From: Rubripirellula sp.
GTDB lineage: Bacteria; Planctomycetota; Planctomycetia; Pirellulales; Pirellulaceae
NCBI GenBank assembly: GCA_029287555.1
Contig: JARFQX010000970.1
Span: forward strand, 1 to 5,299
DNA: 5,299 bases
Direction of reading: 5' to 3'
The notes under the pieces were generated by a model. The model was not told the origin of the DNA. It did no database searches and saw only the letters and a list, made by a program, of their open reading frames with translations. The position numbers were made by a program, and so were the translations under genes. Shown here piece after piece: positions 1 through 5,299 of the stretch (its first letter is position 1; each line of letters starts with the position of its first letter).

Positions 1-2
1 TT

Positions 3-575
3 GCGGACGAGAGGATCGTGATCGAGGCGGCGGATCGATCGCTGCGTGAATTCCTTCGAGTCGAAGACCAGGATTTGATTGACAACCCGGCTGGTGTGGA
101 CCTTCGTCAGCTCTGCCTGACTGGATGCGAAGTCACCGATCAAGGGCTGCGTTCGATTCCTCCGCAACCGCAACTGCAGTGGCTCGATCTCTCTCGTTTG
201 CCGATCAGCAGCGATGCGGTCCGCCGCTTGGCCCCGCAACCCGAGTTGCTGGAGCAGTTGACCCTCGAGGTGACACGCATTGACGATGCCTTGCTGGAAT
301 GGCTTCGCCGCGCCGATAATCTCCGAGAGGTCGATTTAAGTTGGACGCCGTTGGGTGACGAGGCGGTTGCCGCGTTGTCGTCGGCAAATCTGCTCGGCGT
401 GCTCTGGATGACTGGAACGAGCGTCTCGGATGATTCGATCGACGTGATCGGAGCGATGCGTCGCTTGGAAAGCGTCGATTTCCAACGCAGCAAGGTGACC
501 GACGCAGGCATCGCCCGACTTCGCGCTGCTCGACCCGACTTGCAAATCAACCCGCTGGAGCTGCGGTCACCGTGA
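3..575 (+). CDS. Leucine-rich-repeat protein, probably 5'-truncated by the window edge
   Basis: The reading frame is open to the left edge. The first possible start inside the window is a GTG at 18, with a purine-rich stretch only 3 nt before it, so the real start probably lies upstream. Counting from that GTG (185 residues), hydrophobic repeats begin near residues 29, 53, 78, 102, 126, 150 and 175, a 24-25-residue period. Typical units are LCLTGCEVTDQGL, VDLSWTPLGDEAV and VDFQRSKVTDAGI, the LxxLxLxxTxVTDxGL style common in planctomycete LRR proteins. Such repeats form a curved solenoid used for protein binding; no catalytic domain is visible. The protein ends just after the last repeat with no C-terminal cap or membrane segment, and no signal peptide can be judged because the N-terminus is missing. 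Its stop codon overlaps the start of the LarA-like gene (GTGA, 572-575), which suggests translational coupling. Partner and role are unknown. Confidence 0.82.
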   Translation, partial: ADERIVIEAADRSLREFLRVEDQDLIDNPAGVDLRQLCLTGCEVTDQGLRSIPPQPQLQWLDLSRLPISSDAVRRLAPQPELLEQLTLEVTRIDDALLEWLRRADNLREVDLSWTPLGDEAVAALSSANLLGVLWMTGTSVSDDSIDVIGAMRRLESVDFQRSKVTDAGIARLRAARPDLQINPLELRSP

Positions 576-1846
576 CAACTGACAACCCACTTCCGTCCTT
601 CTTTCGGGTGCGACAACGATTTGAGTCACATCGGCTTAAGGACATTCCGGCCGCCGTCAAAGAGACGCTGGCTGGTGCCGCGATCGCCCAGGAGATTCAG
701 CCCGGACAGCGTGTGGCGATTTCGGTGGGCAGTCGCGGTATCAACAACCTTAGTGAGATTGTTGGAGCGATTGTTCGCGAGATAAAAGCGATAGGAGCCC
801 AGCCATTGATCGTGCCGGCGATGGGAAGTCACGGTGGTGCAACAGCCGAAGGCCAAGGCAAAGTCCTCGCCACCTACGGTGTCACCGAATCGGCAATGGG
901 ATGTCCCGTCGTTTCGTCGATGGAAACGGTGTTGGTGGGGACCACGGCCGCGGGAGTCGACGTTCATTTTGATAAAGTCGCCAGCGAGGCGGACCACGTC
1001 GTGGTGGTCAATCGCGTCAAGCCTCACACGCGATTGGCGGGTCAGTTCGAGAGCGGTCTCATCAAGATGTTAATGATTGGACTGGGGAAGCATCGGGGAG
1101 CGTCGCTCTATCACCAGGTCTTCCCCGATTTTGATTACAGCCTGAATGGACTCGCGCCGTCGATCGTCGAGATGATCTTGGGGCGAATGCCGGTGACTCT
1201 CGGTGTGGCAATCGTCGAGGACGCGTTCGAGAACACGTCGCACATCGAAGCGGTGGCGGCGCGAGACTTCCTGAGTCGGGAACCCGAGTTATTGCAGCTG
1301 GCAAAGTCCCGCATGCCCCGATTGCCCTTTGATCACGCTCACCTGTTGATCGTGGATCGCATTGGTAAAGAGATCAGTGGTACTGGGATGGATACAAACG
1401 TGGTGGGGCGAAAGTCCAATGACAAGTGCGCCGCGGAGGACGAGTTTCCCAAGATCCGCCAGATCTACGTTCGGTCGCTGACCGAAAAGACGGCCGGCAA
1501 TGCGTGCGGCATCGGGGTTGCGGAGTGGTGTCATCGTCGCGTTGTCGACGCGATGAACGCGGAGATCACTCGGATCAATTGCGTGACCAGTGCCCATCCG
1601 TCGGCCGGCGCCATCCCGCTGGTCTATGACTCGGACCGAGAGTTGCTCGAAGCGGTCATTTCCCAAGTCAGTCGGGATCGCGCCATGGACGTGAGGTGGA
1701 TGTGGATTCGAGATACGCTCAGCGTCGATGAGGTGGCTTGCAGTCAAGGATTCTACGAAGAGGCGGGCAATCGAGAGGACCTGCAGGTGCTCGAGGAGCC
1801 GGCCGAGTTGAAGTTTGATCAGGCTGGTGATCTGGTCCCCTTTTGA
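572..1846 (+). CDS. LarA-like (DUF2088) nickel-pincer racemase/epimerase homologue
   Basis: The 424-residue protein is about the length of lactate racemase LarA. Visible landmarks are SVGSRGI (51-57), PAMGSHGG (82-89, His87), the core VNRVKPHTRLAG (146-157) running into SGLIKMLMIGLGKH (161-174), and GKEISGTGMDTNV (265-277). As I recall, in Lactiplantibacillus LarA Lys184 carries the nickel-pincer cofactor, His200 binds nickel and His174 is an acid/base residue in a PHxxAGxSGGxK context. Here Lys165 and His181 keep the same 16-residue spacing, and His152 is the His174 candidate with a 3-residue insertion before Lys165. The LarA 'GTHR' motif reads GSHGG, so the substrate-binding Arg is absent. 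No His occurs between residues 88 and 131, where the second catalytic His (His108) should fall. It is therefore a divergent family member. The GTG start overlaps the LRR gene stop, with a weak GGAG 11 nt upstream. Neighbouring eda and kdgK suggest a sugar-acid or other 2-hydroxy-acid substrate; the actual reaction is unknown. No larB/C/E cofactor genes are in the window. Confidence 0.85.
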   Translation: MTTDNPLPSFFRVRQRFESHRLKDIPAAVKETLAGAAIAQEIQPGQRVAISVGSRGINNLSEIVGAIVREIKAIGAQPLIVPAMGSHGGATAEGQGKVLATYGVTESAMGCPVVSSMETVLVGTTAAGVDVHFDKVASEADHVVVVNRVKPHTRLAGQFESGLIKMLMIGLGKHRGASLYHQVFPDFDYSLNGLAPSIVEMILGRMPVTLGVAIVEDAFENTSHIEAVAARDFLSREPELLQLAKSRMPRLPFDHAHLLIVDRIGKEISGTGMDTNVVGRKSNDKCAAEDEFPKIRQIYVRSLTEKTAGNACGIGVAEWCHRRVVDAMNAEITRINCVTSAHPSAGAIPLVYDSDRELLEAVISQVSRDRAMDVRWMWIRDTLSVDEVACSQGFYEEAGNREDLQVLEEPAELKFDQAGDLVPF

Positions 1847-1919
1847 CCCGAGCGGATGCCTTGACCGGCTCGAGATCGCCTTCCAGAACATTTGGCCCAA
1901 GAAACATATGGATTGAACC

Positions 1920-2582
1920 ATGGAGTCGTTGTTCCCCCGAGAGATGCTCGATCGGATGAAGCGATCGGGAGTGATTGCCGTCATCGTCGTGGATCATGTT
2001 GAGCACGTCGTGCCGCTGGCCCGAGCGCTCGTTGCCTGCGGCATCGATGCGATTGAGTTGACGCTGCGGACCCCGGCGGCAATCGAGGCACTTTCTCTGG
2101 TACGTCGCGAAGTTCCCGAGATCCTGGCGGGTGTGGGAACCGTGCTGACGACGGACCAGATCGAAGCGATCGCCGCGGCGGGCGCGGAATTTGCCGTATC
2201 GCCCGGCTTCAACCCACGCGTTGTCACACGTGCCAAGGAGTTGGGACTGCCGTTTGCACCCGGGGTCGTCACGCCGACCGACATCGAGGCGGCGATCGAA
2301 CTTGGCTGTCGTGAGTTGAAGTTCTTTCCGGCCGAACCAAGTGGCGGAATCAAATACTTGCGCAGCATGTTCGCACCTTACGCTCATCTCGGTTTGCAAT
2401 TCATTCCCCTCGGCGGCGTCAGTGCGGATAACATGGCCGCCTACCTCTATGATGATGCGGTCTTGGCGGTGGGTGGATCTTGGATCGCACCCCGTAAGCT
2501 GATCCAGACGGCAAACTGGTCCGCGGTGATCGACAACGCGACCGAAGCGCGACGCATCTTGAAGGAGTTGGCGGGAAAATGA
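1920..2582 (+). CDS. eda: KDPG aldolase / 4-hydroxy-2-oxoglutarate aldolase
   Basis: This cytoplasmic class I aldolase cleaves 2-keto-3-deoxy-6-phosphogluconate to pyruvate and glyceraldehyde-3-phosphate, the last step of the Entner-Doudoroff route; many members also cleave 4-hydroxy-2-oxoglutarate. The 220-residue length is normal for this TIM barrel. The E. coli Eda active-site set is present: Glu46 and Arg50 in IELTLRTP, Thr74 in GVGTVLT, Pro95 in VSPGFNP, the Schiff-base Lys134 and Phe136 in RELKFFPAE, the phosphate-binding PLGGVS (163-168), and Ser187 in AVGGSWIA. The ATG at 1920 gives an N-terminus matching the usual 20-odd residues before the first strand (VIAVIVV). No clear Shine-Dalgarno precedes it, and Met9 and Met13 are weaker alternative starts. 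A 73-bp gap separates it from the LarA-like gene. It contains a TTGACC at 1861 but no convincing -10, so an internal promoter is only possible. The gene overlaps the KDG kinase gene by ATGA. Confidence 0.95.
   Translation: MESLFPREMLDRMKRSGVIAVIVVDHVEHVVPLARALVACGIDAIELTLRTPAAIEALSLVRREVPEILAGVGTVLTTDQIEAIAAAGAEFAVSPGFNPRVVTRAKELGLPFAPGVVTPTDIEAAIELGCRELKFFPAEPSGGIKYLRSMFAPYAHLGLQFIPLGGVSADNMAAYLYDDAVLAVGGSWIAPRKLIQTANWSAVIDNATEARRILKELAGK
2562..2567 (+). promoter_or_regulatory. Probable ribosome binding site of the KDG kinase gene
   Basis: AAGGAG lies inside the 3' end of eda, 11 nt before the kinase ATG. The spacing is a little long, but this is the only good match near this start. Together with the ATGA stop/start overlap it supports coupled translation of aldolase and kinase. 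Confidence 0.5.
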
Positions 2583-3667
2583 ACTCGGTTGTTACCTTTG
2601 GGGAAATCATGGGGCGGCTGACCCCGCCTGGATTCATGCGTCTTCGGCAATGCCTGCCGGGGACCTTGCACGTCACGTTTGCGGGTGCCGAAGCGAACGT
2701 CGCCGCATCACTTGCGTTTCTCGGCGCCGAGGCGAAATTTGTTACCGCACTTCCGGATAACGATCTCGCCGACGCCTGCATCGCTGCGTTGCAATCGACA
2801 GGGGTAGCGTCGCATATCGTTCGCGCCGGTTACGGCCGATTGGGTTTGTACTTCTTGGAAACTGGAGCCAACCAGCGACCGAGTCGCGTGCTTTACGATC
2901 GCGCCGAATCAACGATCAGTTTGACTGATCCGGCGGCCTATGATTGGCCATCGATTTTCGCCGGAGCGGATTGGTTTCACGTCACAGGGATCACGCCCGC
3001 GATTTCGGCGGCCGCCGCCGAGGCGACGGTCGCTGCCGTCAACGCTGCCCAACAGGCCGGTTTGACGGTCTCGTGCGACTTGAACTTTCGTGGCAAGTTA
3101 TGGCGGTGGGAGGAAGGAACCTCGCCACGGGACTTGGCGGGACGGGTGATGAGTGACGTGCTGGGACGAGTCGACGTGTTGATCGCCAACGAGGAAGACT
3201 GCGGGGACGTGTTGGGGATTCGCGCCGAGGACTCGGATGTGCATTCGGGCAAACTCGAGGTGGATCGGTATCCCGATGTTGCCAGAACGGTGGTGCAACG
3301 ATTCCCGGGCATTCAGATGGTTGCCACGACTCTGCGACAAAGCATCTCGGCTTCCTACAACAAGTGGGGCGCGATGCTTTATGAAGCGGCGGAGGATCGA
3401 GCTTTCTTTGCGCCGCAGCACTCCGGTGCGTATTCTCCCTACGAGATTCGAAACATCGTGGATCGCGTGGGAGGCGGCGACGCATTTGCCGCCGGTTTGA
3501 TCTTTGCCCTGCGCAGTCCCGACTACGCGAGCAGCCAAGAGGCACTTGGCTTCGCCACCGCAGCGTCCTGTCTGGCGCATTCGATCGAAGGCGACTTCAA
3601 CTATTCCAGTCGAGCGGAAGTCGACGCGCTGGCTGGAGGAAGCGCGTCGGGACGAGTGGTGCGGTAG
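2579..3667 (+). CDS. kdgK: 2-keto-3-deoxygluconate kinase (PfkB/ribokinase family)
   Basis: The protein is a 362-residue PfkB-family sugar kinase that probably phosphorylates 2-keto-3-deoxygluconate to KDPG with ATP, supplying the aldolase encoded just upstream. It shows the N-terminal VTFGEIM strand, the sugar-binding GAEAN (36-40), the RVLYDRAES segment (103-111), DLNFRGKLW (167-175), NEED (204-207) and the PfkB signature DRVGGGDAFAAGL (295-307) with catalytic Asp301. The IEGDFNYSS stretch (336-344) and the C-terminal SGRVVR resemble a KDG-kinase subgroup of Bacteroidetes and planctomycetes as I remember it. It is longer than the usual 310-340 residues, mainly through the segment at about 212-262 and the SGAYSPYE insertion before the signature. 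The ATG overlaps the eda stop, and AAGGAG (2562-2567) lies 11 nt upstream inside eda, so translation is probably coupled. The substrate is inferred from family resemblance plus eda; fructokinase or another aldose kinase activity is the alternative. It appears to be the last gene of the operon. Confidence 0.87.
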   Translation: MNSVVTFGEIMGRLTPPGFMRLRQCLPGTLHVTFAGAEANVAASLAFLGAEAKFVTALPDNDLADACIAALQSTGVASHIVRAGYGRLGLYFLETGANQRPSRVLYDRAESTISLTDPAAYDWPSIFAGADWFHVTGITPAISAAAAEATVAAVNAAQQAGLTVSCDLNFRGKLWRWEEGTSPRDLAGRVMSDVLGRVDVLIANEEDCGDVLGIRAEDSDVHSGKLEVDRYPDVARTVVQRFPGIQMVATTLRQSISASYNKWGAMLYEAAEDRAFFAPQHSGAYSPYEIRNIVDRVGGGDAFAAGLIFALRSPDYASSQEALGFATAASCLAHSIEGDFNYSSRAEVDALAGGSASGRVVR

Positions 3668-3810
3668 CCTATTGGTCGCTCGGATCATCCGACCCAGCTC
3701 AACGGTCATTCGCGGCGAATCTGCATCGGTGCAAGGAAGCCAAGCGCCCAAGCGTATCGGTTTCGTGAAGTCGGCTGGTCCAACCGAAGCAAGATAGGAA
3801 TCGTTGGGAG

Positions 3811-3905
3811 GGGAACACTGATCTGCTCTGATCAACACTAATGAGAGAGGAAGGACGGCGCCGGAACTGCTGATTAGTGGCGATTAGTGAAGATCAGTGT
3901 TTCCC
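3811..3905. repeat. 10-bp-phased repeat units forming a long imperfect inverted repeat
   Basis: The right arm is three successive 10-bp units, gattagtggc, gattagtgaa and gatcagtgtt (3872-3901). The left arm (3814-3843) holds three complementary units, aacactgatc, tgctctgatc and aacactaatg. The outermost 11 bp pair perfectly (3814-3824 with 3891-3901) and GGG/CCC extends the stem past one bulged T. The middle and inner units pair with a few mismatches and one G-T wobble, closing a loop of about 28 nt that contains GGCGCC. The 10-bp phasing would put the units on one face of the helix if read as protein-binding DNA. There is no T-run, so a simple terminator is unlikely. Confidence 0.75.
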
Positions 3906-3960
3906 TCTCTTGATTGCTTTCGGTTGCATCGACCGCTAGATGGAAGATTTTGACTCGATC

Positions 3961-3995
3961 CGCTTCGGTGTCTTTTGGTACGAGACACCGAAGCG
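3961..3995. repeat. Perfect 13-bp hairpin, cgcttcggtgtct / agacaccgaagcg
   Basis: The arms at 3961-3973 and 3983-3995 are exact reverse complements separated by a 9-nt loop. A stem this long is very unlikely by chance in so short a region. Neither strand has a T-tract right after the stem; the nearest is a TTTT at about 4006, some 10 nt away. A classic intrinsic terminator is therefore doubtful, though it could end or protect transcripts between the convergent genes, or belong to a repeat element. Confidence 0.8.
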
Positions 3996-4009
3996 CCGAA
4001 TGAAATTTT

Positions 4010-4023
4010 CTTCGTGCACGAAG
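4010..4023. repeat. 14-bp perfect palindrome, cttcgtgcacgaag
   Basis: The sequence is identical to its reverse complement and centred on GTGCAC. With no spacer it cannot form an open-loop hairpin without breaking the centre, so it looks more like a dimeric protein-binding site or a repeat-element piece than an RNA stem. It lies 14 bp after the 13-bp hairpin. Confidence 0.6.
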
Positions 4024-4232
4024 CTGGTCCAGCAGAAGCGTCCGGCGAGAACTCGCAACTGCGTTGGTCTCTCGCGCAGTAAGAATTTGCGATCTCCTCT
4101 CCGAGCCCGACCTGCTCTAAATTGGCTCCCTGGTGCCAGAGTAAGGAGGAGGCGATCACACCGAACGCAGAAACCACGTTTCCTTCGTGCGGGCGGGTGC
4201 ATCGACCGACAAGGAGTTTGGTCGAGACGGAA

Positions 4233-4260
4233 CGCTGCGGTGGCGAAGACCGAAGCAGCG
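4233..4260. repeat. Small hairpin cgctgc / gcagcg
   Basis: Six-bp arms at 4233-4238 and 4255-4260 enclose 16 nt, in which GGT (4239-4241) and ACC (4249-4251) can also pair. It is a weak structure, listed because it adds to the cluster of hairpins in this gene-free region. Confidence 0.35.
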
Positions 4261-4332
4261 GAGGATCGCAATACGCAAGCATCCAGGGCAGGTGCCTTCA
4301 GGTGGACCCAGACCCATTCCCCCTCTCATTCT

Positions 4333-4360
4333 CTGAGGCGTTTCGCCTGAGTTCTCAGGC
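4333..4360. repeat. Two overlapping, mutually exclusive hairpins
   Basis: AGGCG (4336-4340) can pair with CGCCT (4344-4348). GCCTGAG (4345-4351) can instead pair perfectly with CTCAGGC (4354-4360) across a 2-nt spacer. Because they share bases 4345-4348, only one can form at a time. On the minus strand they lie 65-90 bp past the OmpH-like stop codon. No T-run follows on either strand, so termination is not shown. Confidence 0.6.
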
Positions 4361-4424
4361 ATTCTGGGTTTCTTGACAGCTGCTGGTCGTGTCTAGCGAG
4401 GCTGCTGAAGGTCGCCGTGGCGAG

Positions 4425-5135
4425 TCAATCGCGGATATTCAACAATGCACCGTCGCTGGTTGCAGTAGGTGGTGCGTTTGCCTGTTGATCCAAATACCGC
4501 ATGACGTCGCCGGTGATGTCGGCTGTGCTGTCGTGGTAGACGATGTGCTTCATGACACCACGGACGACAGTGTCGTTTTGCATCAAGTCCATTTCTTCGC
4601 CATTGAAATTCAGCACAAGATGGATGTTCCTGTTGGTAGCAATGACCCGTGATGCTGCAACAATTTGTCGATAACCGTAATAATAGAGTCGGGCCTCGGT
4701 CTCACTTATTGCTCCATGTTTATCAACCCGGTGCAACCGACATTGTGACTCTAACTTCGCCACATGTTCCTCTTGTCTGGCGTATTCGGCCGACCCAACT
4801 TTCAGTTCTCTTAATTGCTCCGCGGCCTGCTTCAAGGTGTCTCTTTGTTGCTGAAGCCTGAGCTCCTTTTTTTTCGCGTCGGCTTTGACCTTCGTTAGGT
4901 GGGCCTTGATCGCCGGAAGATTCTTCATGACGTAGGCGACATCGACCACGGCAATGCGGTGCCCCGTTTGATGCGTTGGCGCTGCCTGCTGAGCGGAAAG
5001 CGATGCAGGAAATGAACCCGTAAACATGGCGAATGCGATGGCAGCGTTGCCCAACCATCGCGGGACCTGGCTCAGATTCCTTGAGGACGGTAAATACAGT
5101 ATTGAAGGGGCGGGTGCGGTAAACGTTAGGAACAC
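4425..5135 (-). CDS. Exported OmpH/Skp-family periplasmic chaperone-like protein
   Basis: The 236-residue product has a probable signal peptide: a basic Arg26, the hydrophobic run WLGNAAIAFAMF (27-38), and a likely cut after Ala48 in SLSA-QQ. The mature part starts like OmpH/Skp proteins with HRIAVVDVAYVMKNLP (59-74), then a Lys/Gln/Glu-rich predicted coiled coil (about 78-145), EARLYYYGYRQI (147-158), and a tail VLNFNGEEMD (174-183) to IVYHDSTADITGDVM (198-212) that I associate with planctomycete members. Skp proteins are trimeric chaperones that hold unfolded outer-membrane proteins in the periplasm; this role is inferred by family. The GTG start follows an in-frame TAG two codons upstream and a perfect AGGAGG. 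ATG at Met37 would destroy the signal peptide. No bamA or lpx genes are adjacent. Sampled lines have about 45-53% GC against 63% in eda. Cys132 is the only cysteine. The upstream 5136-5299 shows no confident promoter. Confidence 0.88.
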   Translation of the reverse strand: MFLTFTAPAPSILYLPSSRNLSQVPRWLGNAAIAFAMFTGSFPASLSAQQAAPTHQTGHRIAVVDVAYVMKNLPAIKAHLTKVKADAKKKELRLQQQRDTLKQAAEQLRELKVGSAEYARQEEHVAKLESQCRLHRVDKHGAISETEARLYYYGYRQIVAASRVIATNRNIHLVLNFNGEEMDLMQNDTVVRGVMKHIVYHDSTADITGDVMRYLDQQANAPPTATSDGALLNIRD

Positions 5136-5144
5136 GGCCTACTT

Positions 5145-5150
5145 CCTCCT
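5145..5150 (-). promoter_or_regulatory. Strong Shine-Dalgarno site of the OmpH-like gene
   Basis: The minus strand reads AGGAGG exactly, 9 nt before the GTG start at 5135-5133. Since an in-frame TAG lies between them, this site fixes the GTG as the start and rules out any longer form. It is the best ribosome binding site in the window. Confidence 0.8.
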
Positions 5151-5299
5151 GCTTCGTGCTTGGCGGCATCCTGACGGCTCGCAGACCGCTGAACTTGTTT
5201 TTCCGCGTCAAATCGGTTCGGACAGCCTACACTGTCGCTAAATACATGGAGCGAGCCAATAGAACTTTTTACCTATCGGTGAGGTGCCATCAACGGCGG

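Larger units (their letters stand above)
3925..4208 (+). repeat. Pair of 11-bp direct repeats (tgcatcgaccg)
   Basis: The same 11-mer occurs at 3925-3935 and 4198-4208, 273 bp apart, within the non-coding region. It may mark internal duplication or edges of a unit, but an exact 11-mer can recur by chance here, so significance is weak. Confidence 0.35.
3668..4424. other. 757-bp convergent intergenic region rich in inverted repeats, no convincing gene
   Basis: This stretch separates the 3' end of the KDG kinase gene from the 3' end of the minus-strand OmpH-like gene. Frames of up to 136 codons are open on both strands, but their products are Arg/Ser-rich, low-complexity and unlike any family I recognise, and the starts lack ribosome binding sites. 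The 136-codon plus frame (3940-4350) reads straight through a perfect hairpin and a palindrome. The region holds the inverted repeats listed separately, an 11-bp direct repeat, and a small hairpin just after the kinase stop (TCGGA/TCCGA, 3680-3692) with no T-run. No canonical Rho-independent terminator (GC stem followed by a T-tract) is visible for either flanking gene. The best guesses are a dispersed intergenic repeat, a structured RNA, or the decayed remnant of either. Confidence 0.6.

Noticed and set aside
18..20. GTG as the true start of the LRR gene
   Set aside because: The frame continues open to the window edge and the purine-rich stretch is only 3 nt away, too close for a normal ribosome binding site; it cannot be excluded without upstream sequence.
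1861..1910. Possible promoter before eda (TTGACC at 1861, CATATG at 1905)
   Set aside because: The two elements are not at promoter spacing and no -10-like hexamer lies 16-18 bp after TTGACC.
1289..2399. Long minus-strand frames (231 and 226 codons) opposite the LarA-like and eda genes
   Set aside because: Their sense partners carry clear family motifs; these are antisense shadows of high-GC coding DNA.
3674..3694. Hairpin after the KDG kinase stop as its terminator
   Set aside because: The stem is only 5 bp and no T-tract follows.
3098..3838. 246-codon minus-strand frame opposite the KDG kinase gene
   Set aside because: The plus strand encodes an intact PfkB kinase with its full signature; the antisense product has no recognisable features.
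3884..4282. Minus-strand open frames of 132 and 111 codons in the intergenic region
   Set aside because: No Shine-Dalgarno, no recognisable domain; they are antisense to each other and to the equally doubtful plus frame.
3940..4350. Plus-strand open frame of 136 codons, with overlapping 84-codon frame at 4122-4376
   Set aside because: Arg/Ser-rich low-complexity product, no ribosome binding site, no recognisable motif, and it reads through a perfect hairpin and a palindrome. More likely an open frame by chance in non-coding DNA.
4723..5211. 162-codon minus-strand frame overlapping the OmpH-like gene
   Set aside because: It is the -1 frame of a gene with a clear signal peptide and family motifs. 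It is only relevant as the possible frameshift tail noted in the findings.
5221..5236. Operator-like inverted repeat gacag/ctgtc upstream of the OmpH-like gene
   Set aside because: Arms of only 5 bp with a non-pairing centre; expected by chance, and no promoter can be placed next to it.

Overview
The window looks like a piece of a planctomycete chromosome, probably Pirellulaceae/Rhodopirellula-like. This is inferred from recognised protein styles: a leucine-rich-repeat protein with 24-25-residue 'VTDxGL' repeats, a LarA-like (DUF2088) enzyme beside Entner-Doudoroff genes, and an exported OmpH/Skp-like protein ending in a long conserved tail. It also fits the mixed GC content and weak Shine-Dalgarno use. 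No rRNA, tRNA or marker gene is present to confirm it.

Bases 1-3667 hold four tightly packed plus-strand genes: the 3' part of an LRR protein gene, a LarA-like nickel-pincer racemase/epimerase homologue, a KDPG aldolase (eda) and a PfkB-type 2-keto-3-deoxygluconate (KDG) kinase. LRR/LarA-like overlap by 4 bp (GTGA) and eda/kdgK overlap by 4 bp (ATGA); a 73-bp gap separates the two pairs. The kinase and aldolase form the pathway KDG -> KDPG -> pyruvate + glyceraldehyde-3-phosphate. The LarA-like protein would then be a candidate for inverting a 2-hydroxy (sugar) acid that feeds it. No dehydratase, transporter or regulator is visible in the window.

Bases 3668-4424 are a 757-bp stretch between convergent genes with no convincing coding sequence. 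It holds several exact or near-exact inverted repeats: a 10-bp-phased repeat that folds into a long imperfect stem (3811-3905), a perfect 13-bp hairpin (3961-3995), a 14-bp palindrome (4010-4023) and a pair of mutually exclusive hairpins (4336-4360). It may be a dispersed repeat or a structured non-coding element.

Bases 4425-5135 (minus strand) encode an exported OmpH/Skp-family periplasmic protein with a GTG start and a strong ribosome binding site. Its GC content is clearly lower than that of the catabolic operon. Its upstream region (5136-5299) shows no confident promoter.

The best lead for something undescribed is the LarA-like enzyme. It keeps the cofactor-lysine and nickel-histidine spacing of lactate racemase but seems to have lost other catalytic and substrate positions, and it sits in a KDG catabolic operon. 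The second lead is the structured intergenic region.
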